In this document: positions 1-9,091 of the stretch, one piece after another | Layout of the letters: every line of letters starts with the position of its first letter | Position numbering within the stretch: the stretch's first letter is position 1 | Assembly: GCA_964543795.1 (NCBI GenBank) | Contig: CAZIZN010000003.1 | Location: forward strand, 1-64,000 | Direction of reading: 5' to 3' | Length of the DNA stretch: 64,000 bases | Source: JACKIC01 sp964543795 | GTDB lineage: Bacteria > Planctomycetota > UBA1135 > UBA2386 | Notes under the pieces: model-generated | What the model was told of the DNA's origin: nothing | Seen by the model: only the letters and a program-made list of their open reading frames with translations | Database searches by the model: none | Position numbers and translations under genes: made by a program

Positions 1-50
1 TATTCCAAACCGGGAATCGGCCACGCACTCGTCACCCGCGGCGCAGACTC

Positions 51-662
51 CTAGTAGGCGAGCCAGCGTTCGTCGTCGCGGCTGCGGTAGGCCTTCGGCA
101 GATCGAACAGGGCGCTCCGGCGCCGATGGTGCCGGCCCGGCAGCGGGCGCGCGTCGTCGAACCCGTGGTAACCGCGGTAGAGGTTGCGGCTGTACGAGCG
201 CAGGGAATCGTCGGGCAGGAAGAAGGCGCTGTGGGCCGGACCGATCGCCGCCAGGGGCCAGGCCACGACCTCGTAGGCGTCGCGCGCATCGCGATGCGCC
301 GAAGGGATCTCCGGCGCGGAGACCGCGAGATGGAACGCGTAGTGATTGCTGCGCAGCGTGAGCAGCGTGCCCGCCAAGGGCGGCTCGACGACCTCGAGGT
401 CCGCGACGTGCACGCCGTCGCGCCGGGCGAGCGCGTGGAAGCGGGCGAGCACGTTCGGCACGTCGCTCGGGCCGATGCCCAGGGGACGATCCAGGGTTGC
501 CTCGAGCAGGGTCGTCGCGACCTGGTCGGCGCGCAGCTCGAGCCTGGCGGTGCGGGCCGCCGTGGCGAACGGCACGTAGGCACTGACGCCGAGCAGAGCG
601 ATTCCGAGCAGCAGGTAGCCGTTCATCGGATTGGTCGCAGCTCGCCAACGCAGACGCACCAT
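51..662 (-). CDS. Hypothetical single-pass membrane or exported protein
   Basis: Unrecognised 203-residue protein. One hydrophobic stretch lies at about residues 13-35 (starting NGYLLLGIALLG), followed by a charged soluble domain rich in Arg, His and Asp, so it is probably anchored by its N-terminus with the rest outside the membrane. I use the ATG at 662 because an AATACT box sits 6 nt before it, which fits a leaderless mRNA shared with the divergent cca promoter. An inner ATG at 626 (MNGYLLLG) would put the hydrophobic segment at the very N-terminus and is a real alternative. No catalytic motif is visible. Confidence 0.6.
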   Translation of the reverse strand: MVRLRWRAATNPMNGYLLLGIALLGVSAYVPFATAARTARLELRADQVATTLLEATLDRPLGIGPSDVPNVLARFHALARRDGVHVADLEVVEPPLAGTLLTLRSNHYAFHLAVSAPEIPSAHRDARDAYEVVAWPLAAIGPAHSAFFLPDDSLRSYSRNLYRGYHGFDDARPLPGRHHRRRSALFDLPKAYRSRDDERWLAY

Positions 663-663
663 G

Positions 664-684
664 CGCCCAGTATTCTGCGCGGCG
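664..684. promoter_or_regulatory. Bidirectional -10 box between the 662(-) gene and cca
   Basis: The sequence AGTATTCT at 669-676 reads TATTCT on the plus strand, 8 nt before the cca ATG at 685. On the minus strand it reads AATACT, 6 nt before the ATG at 662. Both spacings are typical of leaderless transcripts. No convincing -35 element is visible on either side. This is inference from sequence and spacing only. Confidence 0.4.
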
Positions 685-2046
685 ATGGCCGAAGCCAGGA
701 CCGACCTGCTGCCGCGTCTTCCCGCGTCCTTGCTCCGTGCAGCGGGTTCGCTGCGCGCCGCCGGCGGCCGGACCTGGCTGGTCGGCGGTACCGTGAGGGA
801 TCTGCTGCTCGGCGAGACACCGCGCGACTACGACCTCGCGACCGATCTGCCGCCGACGGCCGTGCACGCGGCGTTGCCCGCGGCGGATCTGCGCGACGCG
901 CGCCTGGGGACCTGCCGACTCGCGCTGGAGTTCGGCGAAATGACGATCACCACGCTGCGCGCCGAGTCCGACTACGTCGATCACCGCCGCCCCCGGCAGG
1001 TGACCTTCCTCGACGATCCGGCCGCGGACGCGCTGCGACGCGACTTCACGGTGAACGCGCTCTACCTCGACCTCGCCGACGGCGTGCTGACCGACCCCGT
1101 CGGCGGTCTCGCGGACCTGCGCGCAGGACGGCTGGCGACGGTGGGGGACGCCACCGTGCGCTTCTGCGAGGACGCGCTCCGCATGCTCCGGCTGCTGCGC
1201 TTCCACGCCCGGCTCGGCTTCGCGATCGATTCCGCCACGGCCGCCGCGGCAGAACGCCGCGCCGGTGATCTGCGCCTGCTCGCTCCCGAGCGGGTCTTCG
1301 ACGAGCTGACGCGGACGTTCACGGGGCCCGGCCGCGGCCAGGCCGTGCGCGCCCTCGTCGGGCTCGGCTTCGCCGACGTGCTGTTGCCCGAGGTGGCGTC
1401 GATGCGCGACGTGCCCCAGCCTCCCGAGTACCACCCCGAGGGCGATGTGCTGACCCACGTGGGCCTCGTGCTCGACCACGTGCCCGAGGGCGATGCGACG
1501 CTGTCCTGGGCCGCCCTGCTGCACGACGTGGGCAAGCCGCCGACCTTCCGCATCGCCCAGGACCGCATCCGCTTCGACGGCCACGACACCCTGTCCGCGA
1601 CGATGGCCGACGCCGTCCTGCGTCGCTTCTCGGCCCCCCGGGACCTGCGCGAGGCGGTCGTCGACATCTGCCGCGACCACATCCGCATCGCGTCGTTGCC
1701 CGGCATGCGACCGAGCCGCCGCGAAGCCTGGCTGCGCACGCCCCGCTTCCGGCAGCATCTGGCGTTCCACCGCGCCGACTGCCTGGGCAGCCACGGCAAC
1801 CTGGACATCTGGCACTTCGCATGCCGCGAGCTCGCGGCCCTGCCGCCCGTCCAGCCGGTGCTCGTGACGGGCGAGGACGTGCTCCGTCTCGGCGTGGCTC
1901 CCGGTCCCCTCGTGGGGCGGTTGCTCGCCGCCGTGCACGCCGCCGCCGAGGAAGCCGCCGTGCCAATGGACCGTGGCGCCGCTCTGGTCCTGTTGCGGGA
2001 CATGGTCGACCGACATCGTCAAGACGGAGTGCCGGACTCCCGATAG
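685..2046 (+). CDS. cca: tRNA nucleotidyltransferase / poly(A) polymerase family protein with HD domain
   Basis: Class II nucleotidyltransferase of 453 residues that adds CCA (or only A) to tRNA 3' ends in the cytosol. The signature LVGGTVRDLLLG (residues 32-43) is followed by the metal-binding D48-Y-D50. A basic head/neck region follows, then an HD phosphohydrolase-like domain with LLHDVGK (H280, D281), which many bacterial CCA enzymes carry. The start at 685 gives the usual short N-terminus before the signature. An in-frame ATG at 661 is also possible. Whether it adds CCA, A only, or poly(A) cannot be told from sequence alone. It is divergent from the 662(-) gene and followed by a separate SD-led gene 47 bp later. 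Confidence 0.9.
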   Translation: MAEARTDLLPRLPASLLRAAGSLRAAGGRTWLVGGTVRDLLLGETPRDYDLATDLPPTAVHAALPAADLRDARLGTCRLALEFGEMTITTLRAESDYVDHRRPRQVTFLDDPAADALRRDFTVNALYLDLADGVLTDPVGGLADLRAGRLATVGDATVRFCEDALRMLRLLRFHARLGFAIDSATAAAAERRAGDLRLLAPERVFDELTRTFTGPGRGQAVRALVGLGFADVLLPEVASMRDVPQPPEYHPEGDVLTHVGLVLDHVPEGDATLSWAALLHDVGKPPTFRIAQDRIRFDGHDTLSATMADAVLRRFSAPRDLREAVVDICRDHIRIASLPGMRPSRREAWLRTPRFRQHLAFHRADCLGSHGNLDIWHFACRELAALPPVQPVLVTGEDVLRLGVAPGPLVGRLLAAVHAAAEEAAVPMDRGAALVLLRDMVDRHRQDGVPDSR

Positions 2047-2093
2047 CAGCGCGGTGCGGGGGCTCCCGGAGCGCCTTGCCACGGAGGGAGACG

Positions 2094-2951
2094 ATGAACA
2101 CGAACAGCGGGACCCGCGGCTTCGAGGACTACCGCCTGCAGCGAAAACGCATGCAGGCCAAGCTCGGCCTGCCGCAGAACTCTCTCGGCTACGAGAACAA
2201 CGCCTTGAAGGAGCTCGAGGAAGTCGAGGCCCGCGAGGTCCGCGACCAGCAGCTCTCGCGCGAGGTCCACGACTTCTTCTCGGCCGCGACCAAGCAGGCG
2301 GCCGCGATCGTCGAGAAGGTGGCGCGCGACGCACAGTCCGAGATCGGCCAGCGCATCCAGGACGAGATGGAGTCCTTCCTGCGCGACGCACTGCAACGCG
2401 TGACGGGGCTCGTCGGTGCGCTGATGCACCGCCAGCAGCGCCAGCCGGGCGTGGCACAGGCCGACGTCGAACCGAAGATCGGCAACCTCGGCAGCGGCCT
2501 GGATGCCTTCCGCTGGGAGGGCACGGCCGAAGGCGCCGACAAGCACATCGGCCAGGACCCGTTCGACATCGACGTCGACGACGTGCGCAAGGAGTTCCGC
2601 GAGCAACTCGGCGTGGCGGACGCGGCTGCAACGGCCGAGAAGGCGCCGATGTCGATCGACGAACACCTCGTCGCCGACCTCGAGGACGAGGCACCGGCGA
2701 CTCCCGCCGAGACGCCGCCGCCCGCGCCGAAGGCGACCGCCACCACGAAGGCCGCACCGGCACCCAAGGCCCCGCCGACGGCGCGGGCCGGCGCGCAGCC
2801 GCCCGCGGAGTTCGATCCGTCGCCGACTCCCGAACAGGAACTCGAGCGCTTCAAGGGTGCGCTCAAGGCACTCGTGCGGCAGGGCACGATGACGCGCGAG
2901 GAAGCGCGTGCCGCGTGGCAGACCCGACTCGCGTCGCTCGGCCTCAAGTGA
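2094..2951 (+). CDS. Conserved hypothetical coiled-coil protein
   Basis: A 285-residue protein that I do not recognise. It starts at ATG 2094, after a good Shine-Dalgarno (GGAGGG, 2082-2087). The N-terminal two thirds are helical and charged, with likely coiled coil around residues 35-110 (ALKELEEVEAREVRDQQLSR). An Ala/Pro/Thr-rich linker at about 200-240 leads to a short C-terminal helical hairpin that looks like a SHOCT-type motif (LVRQGTMTREEARAAW). There is no signal peptide or membrane segment, so it is probably cytosolic. Its 3' end overlaps the convergent UbiA gene by 8 bp. Confidence 0.75.
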   Translation: MNTNSGTRGFEDYRLQRKRMQAKLGLPQNSLGYENNALKELEEVEAREVRDQQLSREVHDFFSAATKQAAAIVEKVARDAQSEIGQRIQDEMESFLRDALQRVTGLVGALMHRQQRQPGVAQADVEPKIGNLGSGLDAFRWEGTAEGADKHIGQDPFDIDVDDVRKEFREQLGVADAAATAEKAPMSIDEHLVADLEDEAPATPAETPPPAPKATATTKAAPAPKAPPTARAGAQPPAEFDPSPTPEQELERFKGALKALVRQGTMTREEARAAWQTRLASLGLK

Positions 2952-3798
2952 GGGCGATGCGGCGCGCGATCCAGCGCGCCGGCAGCACCGCGGCGAGGAT
3001 CGCCGCGGTCTCCCACGGGCGACCGGCGGCCAGCGCCAGCAGGCCCGTGTAGAGCATGGTGCCCAGCAGCAGCCGCGTCATGGAACGGCGGATCGCGGCC
3101 CGATCCCAGGCCTGCAGGCGCGCGTTCTGACGCGCGAACCAGAGCGCGGGCAGCGCGCCGAGCACCGGAGCGGGCCACCATCCGCCCTGCACCGCGAACA
3201 GGCCGCAGAGGCCGGCGATCACCGGCGCGGCCTGGACGTTCGAGACGGCGCGCGGGCGCACCCTCGGCACGTCCTCGAAGTGCCCCAGCAAGGTGACCGC
3301 GACGATGTAGACGCCGTAGCAGATCGCCGCGATGGTCAGGTCGCGGGCGATGCCCTCGCCGACCTCGGCGCAGGCGAGCAGGGTGGCGAGGTTGAGCCCA
3401 CGCAACACGCCCATGTTGAGCGCGCCGAGCAGGACGGAGCGCTTGGTCGCGAAGTCGTAGAGCAGGACGAGGACCGCGATCGTCGCGTGGTGGCTGCGGC
3501 ACGGCGACACGACCACTCCGACCGCGAGCAGCATCAGGCCGATCGCGATCGCGGTGCGCAGGCCGATCGCGCCCGACGGCAGCGGGCGCTCCGGCCGGAC
3601 CTTCGCGTCGAGTTGCCGGTCGGCGACGTCGTTCCAGACCATGCCCGCGGCGTACAGGCACACGCTGGCCAGGACCGCAGCGACGGCGTCGATGGACCAC
3701 GGCTGTCGCGCGACGGCGAGCGAGGCGACGACGTCCGCCGCCGGAGAGAAGAGCGTGCCGACGCGAACGAGACGCAGGTAGGGTAGCAGGGCAGACAC
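2944..3798 (-). CDS. UbiA-family prenyltransferase
   Basis: Integral membrane aromatic prenyltransferase of 284 residues. It carries the first Asp-rich motif NDVADRQLD (N56-D64) followed by RPERPLPSG, the diagnostic UbiA pattern that binds prenyl diphosphate through Mg2+. Seven to nine hydrophobic helices are visible. The second Asp motif is weak (HFEDVPRVR). I choose GTG 3798 because it starts just before the conserved LLPYLRLVRVGTLFSP helix. The longer frame upstream to 3915 is Arg/Pro-rich and unlike the family. The acceptor is unknown: no quinone, heme or chlorophyll genes are next to it. The group includes the planctomycete UbiA homologues without assigned substrate. Confidence 0.82.
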   Translation of the reverse strand: MSALLPYLRLVRVGTLFSPAADVVASLAVARQPWSIDAVAAVLASVCLYAAGMVWNDVADRQLDAKVRPERPLPSGAIGLRTAIAIGLMLLAVGVVVSPCRSHHATIAVLVLLYDFATKRSVLLGALNMGVLRGLNLATLLACAEVGEGIARDLTIAAICYGVYIVAVTLLGHFEDVPRVRPRAVSNVQAAPVIAGLCGLFAVQGGWWPAPVLGALPALWFARQNARLQAWDRAAIRRSMTRLLLGTMLYTGLLALAAGRPWETAAILAAVLPARWIARRIALT

Positions 3799-3954
3799 GG
3801 GGCAACGGGGCTGTCGATCCGGGGCGGAATGCCGATGCGGCGGACGGTCCTGCTGCCGCAGCGACGACCGGTGCCGCCGAGACCGTTCGCCGGCGGCCGG
3901 TCGCCGCATCGGCACGTCGGGAACCGGCGGGCGCCGACGAGCACCGCGCGGAGT

Positions 3955-5799
3955 TCAGAGCAGGCGCAGGATGTCGTTGTAGGTGACGAACAGGACGAGC
4001 AGCAGCACGAAGACGAGGCCGAGCACCTGGCTGTAGCCGAGCACGCGCGTGCTGACCGGCGAGCCCTTGATGCGTTCGATGAGCAGGAACAGCAGGTGAC
4101 CGCCGTCGAGCACGGGGATCGGCAGCAGGTTCACGAACGCGAGGTTGAGGCTGAGCAGCGCCAGGAAGTACCAGAACCAACTCGAGCCGCGCTGAGCGGC
4201 CTGGTAGCTGATCCGGCTGATGCCCACGATACCGCTCAGGTTCTTGGCGCCGACCTCGCCGGTCACGAGCCGTTTGAGCGTCACGTAGAGCTGCTTGACG
4301 AGATCGAGCGAGCAGATCGTGCCCAGGCGCAGGGCCGCGCCGAAGTCCTCGGCCTGCACTTCCTGGCGCAGTTGCGGCACGAGCGGCACGAAGCCGAACT
4401 CGTGCACGGGCCGTCGCTGCGGAGCGATGACGAGTTCGACGACGTCGCCGGCGAGATCGCCGGACTGTGCCCAGTAGGCGGAGTCCGGGGCGGCTGGCGG
4501 GCGACGCAGGCGGAAGCGCAGCGGCGCACCGCTGCCGCCCTTGACGATCTCCTGGAGCGCGCTCCAGTCCGCGATCGGCTTGTCGTCGACCGCGAGGACG
4601 CGATCGCCGGCCTGCAGGCCCGCGGCGCGCGCGGCACCGTCGGGGCGCGGCGAGAGCATCAGGCTCTCGTCGGCGCCGAGTGCGACGTGGTCCGGGGCCG
4701 TGCGGCGCTCCTCGGCCGTGCAGGTCGTCGCGAGGGCCAGGCGCTGGCCGGCGCGCAGGACCAGGAGCTGCAGGTCGTCGGTGCCCGTCCGCCATGCGGC
4801 GAGGTCGCCCTGCACGAACGGGCGGCCGTCGACGGCGAGCACGACGTCGCCGCGCTGCAAGCCGAGCCGATCGACGGCGCCGTTGCCCCGCCGGATCCCG
4901 ACCACCTGGCGCCTCAGGGGTTCGACCCCGACGAGCAGGGGGGCCGCGTCGGGGCGCAGCCGCGGCGTCACACGTGCCGTGAGCGTCGATCCGTCGCGCT
5001 GCACCTCGACGTCGACGGGCGCAGCGCCGGCCTCGACCATCGCGTCGAGGGCCTTGCGCAGTTCGTCCCCCCTGGCCGGCCGTGCGCCCAGGCGCACGAG
5101 GACGTCGCCGGTGCGCAGGCCGGCCGCGGCCGCGGGGCTGCCGTCCGCGACCTCGAGTGTCGGTGCCTCGTCCGCCTCCGCGGTGCCGATGCCGATCGTG
5201 CACAGGCCGTCGTCCGGCGAGTAGCGCGGCACCACGGTCACGACGCGTTCGGTGCCGTCTCCGCCCCGCACGAGCAGATCGAGCGGTCTTGGGCCGTGCA
5301 GCGCGACCTCGACGCCGAAGTTCTCGAATGAGTAGGTGGGTTTCGCGCCGATGCTCACGATCCGGTCGCCCGGCTGCAGGCCGGCCTCCCAGGCCGGGCC
5401 GCCGAGCGCGACCGAACCCACCACGGGCGCCAGGAACGAGACTCCGGCGCGGAACACCAGCGGGAACACGATCAGCGCGAACAGCACGTTCATCACGACG
5501 CCGCCCGACCAGAACATCGCGCGCTGCGCGACGGTCTTCGACCACAGGCATTGCTCGGCCGGGAACCGATCGTCGCCGGGATCCTGGCCCGCCACCATGA
5601 CGTAGCCGCCGAACGGGACCAGGCTGACGCGGAAGTCGGTGGCGCCGATGCGCCGGCCGAACAGCCGCGGGCCGAAGCCCAGGGAGAACACTTCGACGCG
5701 CACGCCGGCGGCCCGCGCGGCGGCGAAGTGACCGAGCTCGTGCAGGAAGATCAGAAGCCCGATGCCGATCGCGGCCAGGAAGACGCTGCTCAGGTCCAT
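3955..5799 (-). CDS. rseP: Site-2 intramembrane metalloprotease RseP/YaeL with four PDZ-like repeats
   Basis: Zinc protease that cuts transmembrane substrates such as anti-sigma factors and signal-peptide remnants in the inner membrane. The first helix holds HELGH (H20, E21, H24). The third zinc ligand lies in NLLPIPVLDGGH near the C-terminus, within the last membrane helices. Between them I see four PDZ-like modules, near residues 125-190, 213-277, 296-350 and 378-432, each with a GLxxGDxxxxxxxxP core. The protein has 614 residues, where a typical RseP has about 450 with two PDZ domains. Its ATG lies inside the end of dxr (10-bp overlap), so the two are co-translated, as in many bacteria where dxr and rseP are neighbours. 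Confidence 0.93.
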   Translation of the reverse strand: MDLSSVFLAAIGIGLLIFLHELGHFAAARAAGVRVEVFSLGFGPRLFGRRIGATDFRVSLVPFGGYVMVAGQDPGDDRFPAEQCLWSKTVAQRAMFWSGGVVMNVLFALIVFPLVFRAGVSFLAPVVGSVALGGPAWEAGLQPGDRIVSIGAKPTYSFENFGVEVALHGPRPLDLLVRGGDGTERVVTVVPRYSPDDGLCTIGIGTAEADEAPTLEVADGSPAAAAGLRTGDVLVRLGARPARGDELRKALDAMVEAGAAPVDVEVQRDGSTLTARVTPRLRPDAAPLLVGVEPLRRQVVGIRRGNGAVDRLGLQRGDVVLAVDGRPFVQGDLAAWRTGTDDLQLLVLRAGQRLALATTCTAEERRTAPDHVALGADESLMLSPRPDGAARAAGLQAGDRVLAVDDKPIADWSALQEIVKGGSGAPLRFRLRRPPAAPDSAYWAQSGDLAGDVVELVIAPQRRPVHEFGFVPLVPQLRQEVQAEDFGAALRLGTICSLDLVKQLYVTLKRLVTGEVGAKNLSGIVGISRISYQAAQRGSSWFWYFLALLSLNLAFVNLLPIPVLDGGHLLFLLIERIKGSPVSTRVLGYSQVLGLVFVLLLVLFVTYNDILRLL

Positions 5800-6947
5800 G
5801 AGGTCTCGGTGGCTAGGATGCGGCGCGCCGCGGCGCGCCCCTCAGCATCGGCATCGAGCACGTCCTGCAAGGAGCGGATCGGCCGTGGCTGGCGTGCCGC
5901 GAGCACGCGCGCCGTCGTCGCGGTGATCGCGGGGAAGGGGATCTCGCCGTCGAGGAACGCAGCAGTGGCGATCTCGTCGGCGGCGTTGAGCACCGCGCCC
6001 GAGTCGCCGCCGCGGCGCAGCACCTCGTAGGCGAGCGGGATCGCCGGGTAGCGTTCGGCTTCCACCGGCAGGAACTCGAGCCGCTGCCAGCGGTGCGCGT
6101 CGAACGGCTGGAAGTCGAACGGCAGCCGCTCGGGGTAGGCGAGGCAGAACAGGATCGGCACGCGCATGTCCGGCACGCCGCACTGGGCCAGCATCGAGCC
6201 GTCGACGAACTCGACCATCGAATGCACGATGCTCTGCGGGTGCACGACGACGTCGATGCGTTCGGCGGCGAGGCCGAACAGCCAGTGCGCCTCGAGCACC
6301 TCGAACGCCTTGTTCATCATCGTCGCGCTGCCGATCGTGATGCGCGGCCCCATGTTCCAGGTGGGGTGACGCAGCGCCTCGTCCCGCGTGATCGACGCGA
6401 ACGACGCGAGCGGGCGATCGCGGAACGGGCCGCCCGACGCCGTGAGCAGGATCCGGCGGACGGCGCCGGGATGCTCGCCGTCGAGGCACTGGAACAGCGC
6501 GCAGTGTTCGCTGTCGACGGGCAGGATGCGCGCCCCGCTCGCGGCGGCGAGGGGCATCAGGTAGTCGCCCGCCATCACCAGCGACTCCTTGTTCGCGAGC
6601 GCCAGGGTACGTCCCGTGCGCAGCGTCCATTCCGTGGCGGCCAGCCCGGCCGCCCCGGTGATCGCGTTGAGCACGGTGTCGGGTGACGTGTCCTCGAGCG
6701 CCGCGAGCAGACCTGCATCGCCGGCGTACCATCGGGTGCCGGCCGGCAGCACCGGCGGCGCCGCCGCGCCGGTCAGGCACGCTGCCGCGGATCGGTGCGC
6801 CGAGCAGCCGGCCGCCAGCGCGGCGGCGTTCGTGTGGGCCGCCAGCAGGACCACCTCGAAGCGGTCGCCGCGGCTCGCCAGGATGTCGAGTGCCTGGCGC
6901 CCCACGGAACCACTGCAGCCCAGGACCGCGACCCTGCGTTTCGTCAC
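5790..6947 (-). CDS. dxr: 1-deoxy-D-xylulose 5-phosphate reductoisomerase
   Basis: Second step of the MEP isoprenoid pathway: DXP to MEP with NADPH and a divalent metal. The protein (385 residues, normal length) shows the NADPH loop VLGCSGSVG near the start, ANKESLV, the metal/substrate segment PVDSEHCALFQCL, TASGGPF and MGPRITIGSATMMNKAFE, all family hallmarks. I choose GTG 6947 because it places the nucleotide-binding strand right at the N-terminus. An in-frame ATG at 6983 would add 12 residues. No Shine-Dalgarno is visible at either. It forms an operon with rseP. Confidence 0.95.
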   Translation of the reverse strand: MTKRRVAVLGCSGSVGRQALDILASRGDRFEVVLLAAHTNAAALAAGCSAHRSAAACLTGAAAPPVLPAGTRWYAGDAGLLAALEDTSPDTVLNAITGAAGLAATEWTLRTGRTLALANKESLVMAGDYLMPLAAASGARILPVDSEHCALFQCLDGEHPGAVRRILLTASGGPFRDRPLASFASITRDEALRHPTWNMGPRITIGSATMMNKAFEVLEAHWLFGLAAERIDVVVHPQSIVHSMVEFVDGSMLAQCGVPDMRVPILFCLAYPERLPFDFQPFDAHRWQRLEFLPVEAERYPAIPLAYEVLRRGGDSGAVLNAADEIATAAFLDGEIPFPAITATTARVLAARQPRPIRSLQDVLDADAEGRAAARRILATETSWT

Positions 6948-7044
6948 GCGACGATCATGGGCCGGGCACGGGGCAGGATGCAACCGCCAGCAAGCTGTTG
7001 CTGCACCGCCGCGCCAGCACGATGATGCGGGCCGGAGACCAACC

Positions 7045-8085
7045 TTGACCGAAGCCTCTTCCGCCTATCGACGCGCCGGCGTCGACATCGACCGCAAGTA
7101 CGCCGCCGTTTCCGGCGCCACCGCTGCCATCCGTTCCACCTACACGCGGGGCGTCGTCGGCGACGTCGGCATGTTCGGCGGGCTGTTCGATCCGGCCGCC
7201 GCGGGCGCGGCCGGCCAGCTGCTCGTGGCCTCGACCGACGGCGTCGGCACCAAGGTGGTGATCGCGCGGCAGCGCGGCACGATGGGGAGCGTCGGCGAGG
7301 ATCTCGTCAACCACTGTGTCAACGACATCCTCGTGCAAGGCGCGCGCCCGCTGTTCTTCCTCGACTACATCGCGATGTCGCGCATGGAGCCCGACCTCGT
7401 GCGGCAGATCATCGACGGCCTGGCCAAGGCCTGCCGCGAGAACGGCTGCGCGCTCATCGGCGGCGAGACGGCGGAGATGCCCGGCGTCTACTGCGAAGGC
7501 GAGGTCGACGTCGCGGGCACGATCGTCGGTTGCGTGCCGCGCGATCGCATGCTCGACGGCAAGGCGGTGCGCGTCGGCGACCAGCTCCTCGGCCTGCGCA
7601 GCAGCGGGCTGCACACCAACGGCTACTCGCTCGCGCGCAAGGTCCTCTTCGCCGATGCGGGCCTGCGCCTCGAGGACACACCGCCGGAACTGGACGGGCG
7701 CAGGGTCGGCGACGCCTTGCTCGCCGTGCACCGCAGCTACCTGCCGACCTGCCTGCCCCTGGCCGAGCAGGGGCTGTTGCGCGCGATGGCCCACATCACG
7801 GGCGGCGGCCTGCCGGACAACGTGCCGCGCGTGCTCCCGCCGGGCACCGGTGCGCGCATCGAGACGGCGCGAATCCCGCGGTTGCCCATCGCCGACCTCG
7901 TGATCCAGCGCGGCAAGGTGGCGCGCGACGAGGCGTATCGCGTGCTGAACATGGGCGTCGGGATGGTCCTCGTCGTCGCTCCCGACCGCGTCGACGCCGT
8001 GCAGGCCCAGCTGCGGGAACGCGGCGAGGAGGCGTTCTGGCTCGGCGAGATCGTGGCCGGCGAATCGAAGGTCGAACTGGCGTGA
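7045..8085 (+). CDS. purM: Phosphoribosylformylglycinamidine cyclo-ligase (AIR synthase)
   Basis: Fifth step of purine synthesis: FGAM plus ATP to AIR. The protein has 346 residues with family blocks YAAVSGATAAIRSTY, STDGVGTKV, DLVNHCVNDILVQGA, LIGGETAEMPGVY and HITGGGLPDNVPR. The start is TTG 7045, supported by GGAG at 7034-7037 (7-nt spacing) and by the conserved N-terminal length. The longer frame upstream has no similarity. It overlaps the next gene by 4 bp (GTGA). It lies far from purC (51551-52441), so purine genes are scattered here. Confidence 0.95.
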   Translation: MTEASSAYRRAGVDIDRKYAAVSGATAAIRSTYTRGVVGDVGMFGGLFDPAAAGAAGQLLVASTDGVGTKVVIARQRGTMGSVGEDLVNHCVNDILVQGARPLFFLDYIAMSRMEPDLVRQIIDGLAKACRENGCALIGGETAEMPGVYCEGEVDVAGTIVGCVPRDRMLDGKAVRVGDQLLGLRSSGLHTNGYSLARKVLFADAGLRLEDTPPELDGRRVGDALLAVHRSYLPTCLPLAEQGLLRAMAHITGGGLPDNVPRVLPPGTGARIETARIPRLPIADLVIQRGKVARDEAYRVLNMGVGMVLVVAPDRVDAVQAQLRERGEEAFWLGEIVAGESKVELA

Positions 8086-8999
8086 GGCCGCGGGCCGGTC
8101 TGGTGCTGTTGGCGGCCCTCGCGGGCGCGCCAGGTGCACCCGCGCAGACCCAGGCGCAGCGGTTCGACGCGAGCTATGCGCGGCTCGAAGCGGCGCGCGA
8201 CGCCGGCGAACGAGCCGATGCGGCGGCGATGGCCAGCCGGGACTTCCTGCGCCTGCCTGCCGGCGCCGAACGGGACGCGCGGCTGTCCGCCGGTCTCTGG
8301 GCCACGTTCCTGACCGGACGCCACGAGCTGGTCGTGCAACTCGCCGGAGAGGCGCGCGCGCAGGGCCGGGAGGACGACGCCGTCGTCGAACTGCACTTGC
8401 GCGCGCTGGCGCACGGCAAGGATCCCGCGGCGCTCCGGAGCTCGTTGGAGGCCGCGCTGCGCACCCGTCCCGGCGCCGCGGCTCGTGCCCTGCTCGCCGA
8501 GCAGAGGGCCGTCCTGGAAATCGCGGACCGGGCGCTGCGGCGCGGCGATCGGAGCGCGGGCCGCTTCCTCATGCAGCAGCTGGCCGCACTCGAGCCGGTC
8601 GACGCGCTGCGGCTCGGCAACTTCGCGCTGTGCCTGCGACATCTCGGCGAACTCGACGCATCGTGCGCCGCCTACGAGCGCGCGGTGGCGCTGGCACCGC
8701 TCGACGCACAGCTCGTCAACGATCTGGGCCTGTGCCTGCGCGCCGCGGGCCGGACGGCCGCGGCCAGAGCCGCCTTCGAGCGCAGCCTGGACCTCGACGC
8801 GGCCGTGCCGGGCGGCGTGCGCGGCATGGGGCCTGCCATCACGAACCTCGTCCACCACGCCGCACTGCATCCTGGAGCGGATCACGACCCCCTGCCGGCC
8901 GCCTGGCGGGCCCTCGCGGCGCGACCCGATTCGACGATGTTGCGGCGGCTGACGCTGGACGTCCACCTCGACCGGAGCGTCGTGCGTTCGAGGCGGTAG
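8082..8999 (+). CDS. Exported TPR-repeat protein of unknown role
   Basis: A 305-residue protein with a probable signal peptide (hydrophobic residues 5-17, cleavage near APAQT). It contains at least two tetratricopeptide repeats around residues 150-245 (ALRLGNFALCLRHLGELDAS; LVNDLGLCLRAAGRTAAA). TPRs bind partner proteins; no enzyme motif is visible. The GTG at 8082 overlaps the purM stop, so it is probably translationally coupled to purM, though a shared function is unlikely. It ends 92 bp before the next secreted protein. Confidence 0.72.
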   Translation: MRPRAGLVLLAALAGAPGAPAQTQAQRFDASYARLEAARDAGERADAAAMASRDFLRLPAGAERDARLSAGLWATFLTGRHELVVQLAGEARAQGREDDAVVELHLRALAHGKDPAALRSSLEAALRTRPGAAARALLAEQRAVLEIADRALRRGDRSAGRFLMQQLAALEPVDALRLGNFALCLRHLGELDASCAAYERAVALAPLDAQLVNDLGLCLRAAGRTAAARAAFERSLDLDAAVPGGVRGMGPAITNLVHHAALHPGADHDPLPAAWRALAARPDSTMLRRLTLDVHLDRSVVRSRR

Positions 9000-9091
9000 C
9001 CGCGAGCGCGCGTCACGGTTACCTTCTCTTCGACCCCATGGCCGCTCGCGCCACCTGCAGCGGCCCGCACCCAACGAATCCGAGGATTGGA

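Noticed and set aside
2189..5551. Very long minus-strand open frame (over 1000 codons)
   Set aside because: It runs antisense or out of frame through the 2094-2951, UbiA and rseP genes, is Arg/Pro/Gly-rich and has no family match. Long open shadow frames are expected at this G+C content.
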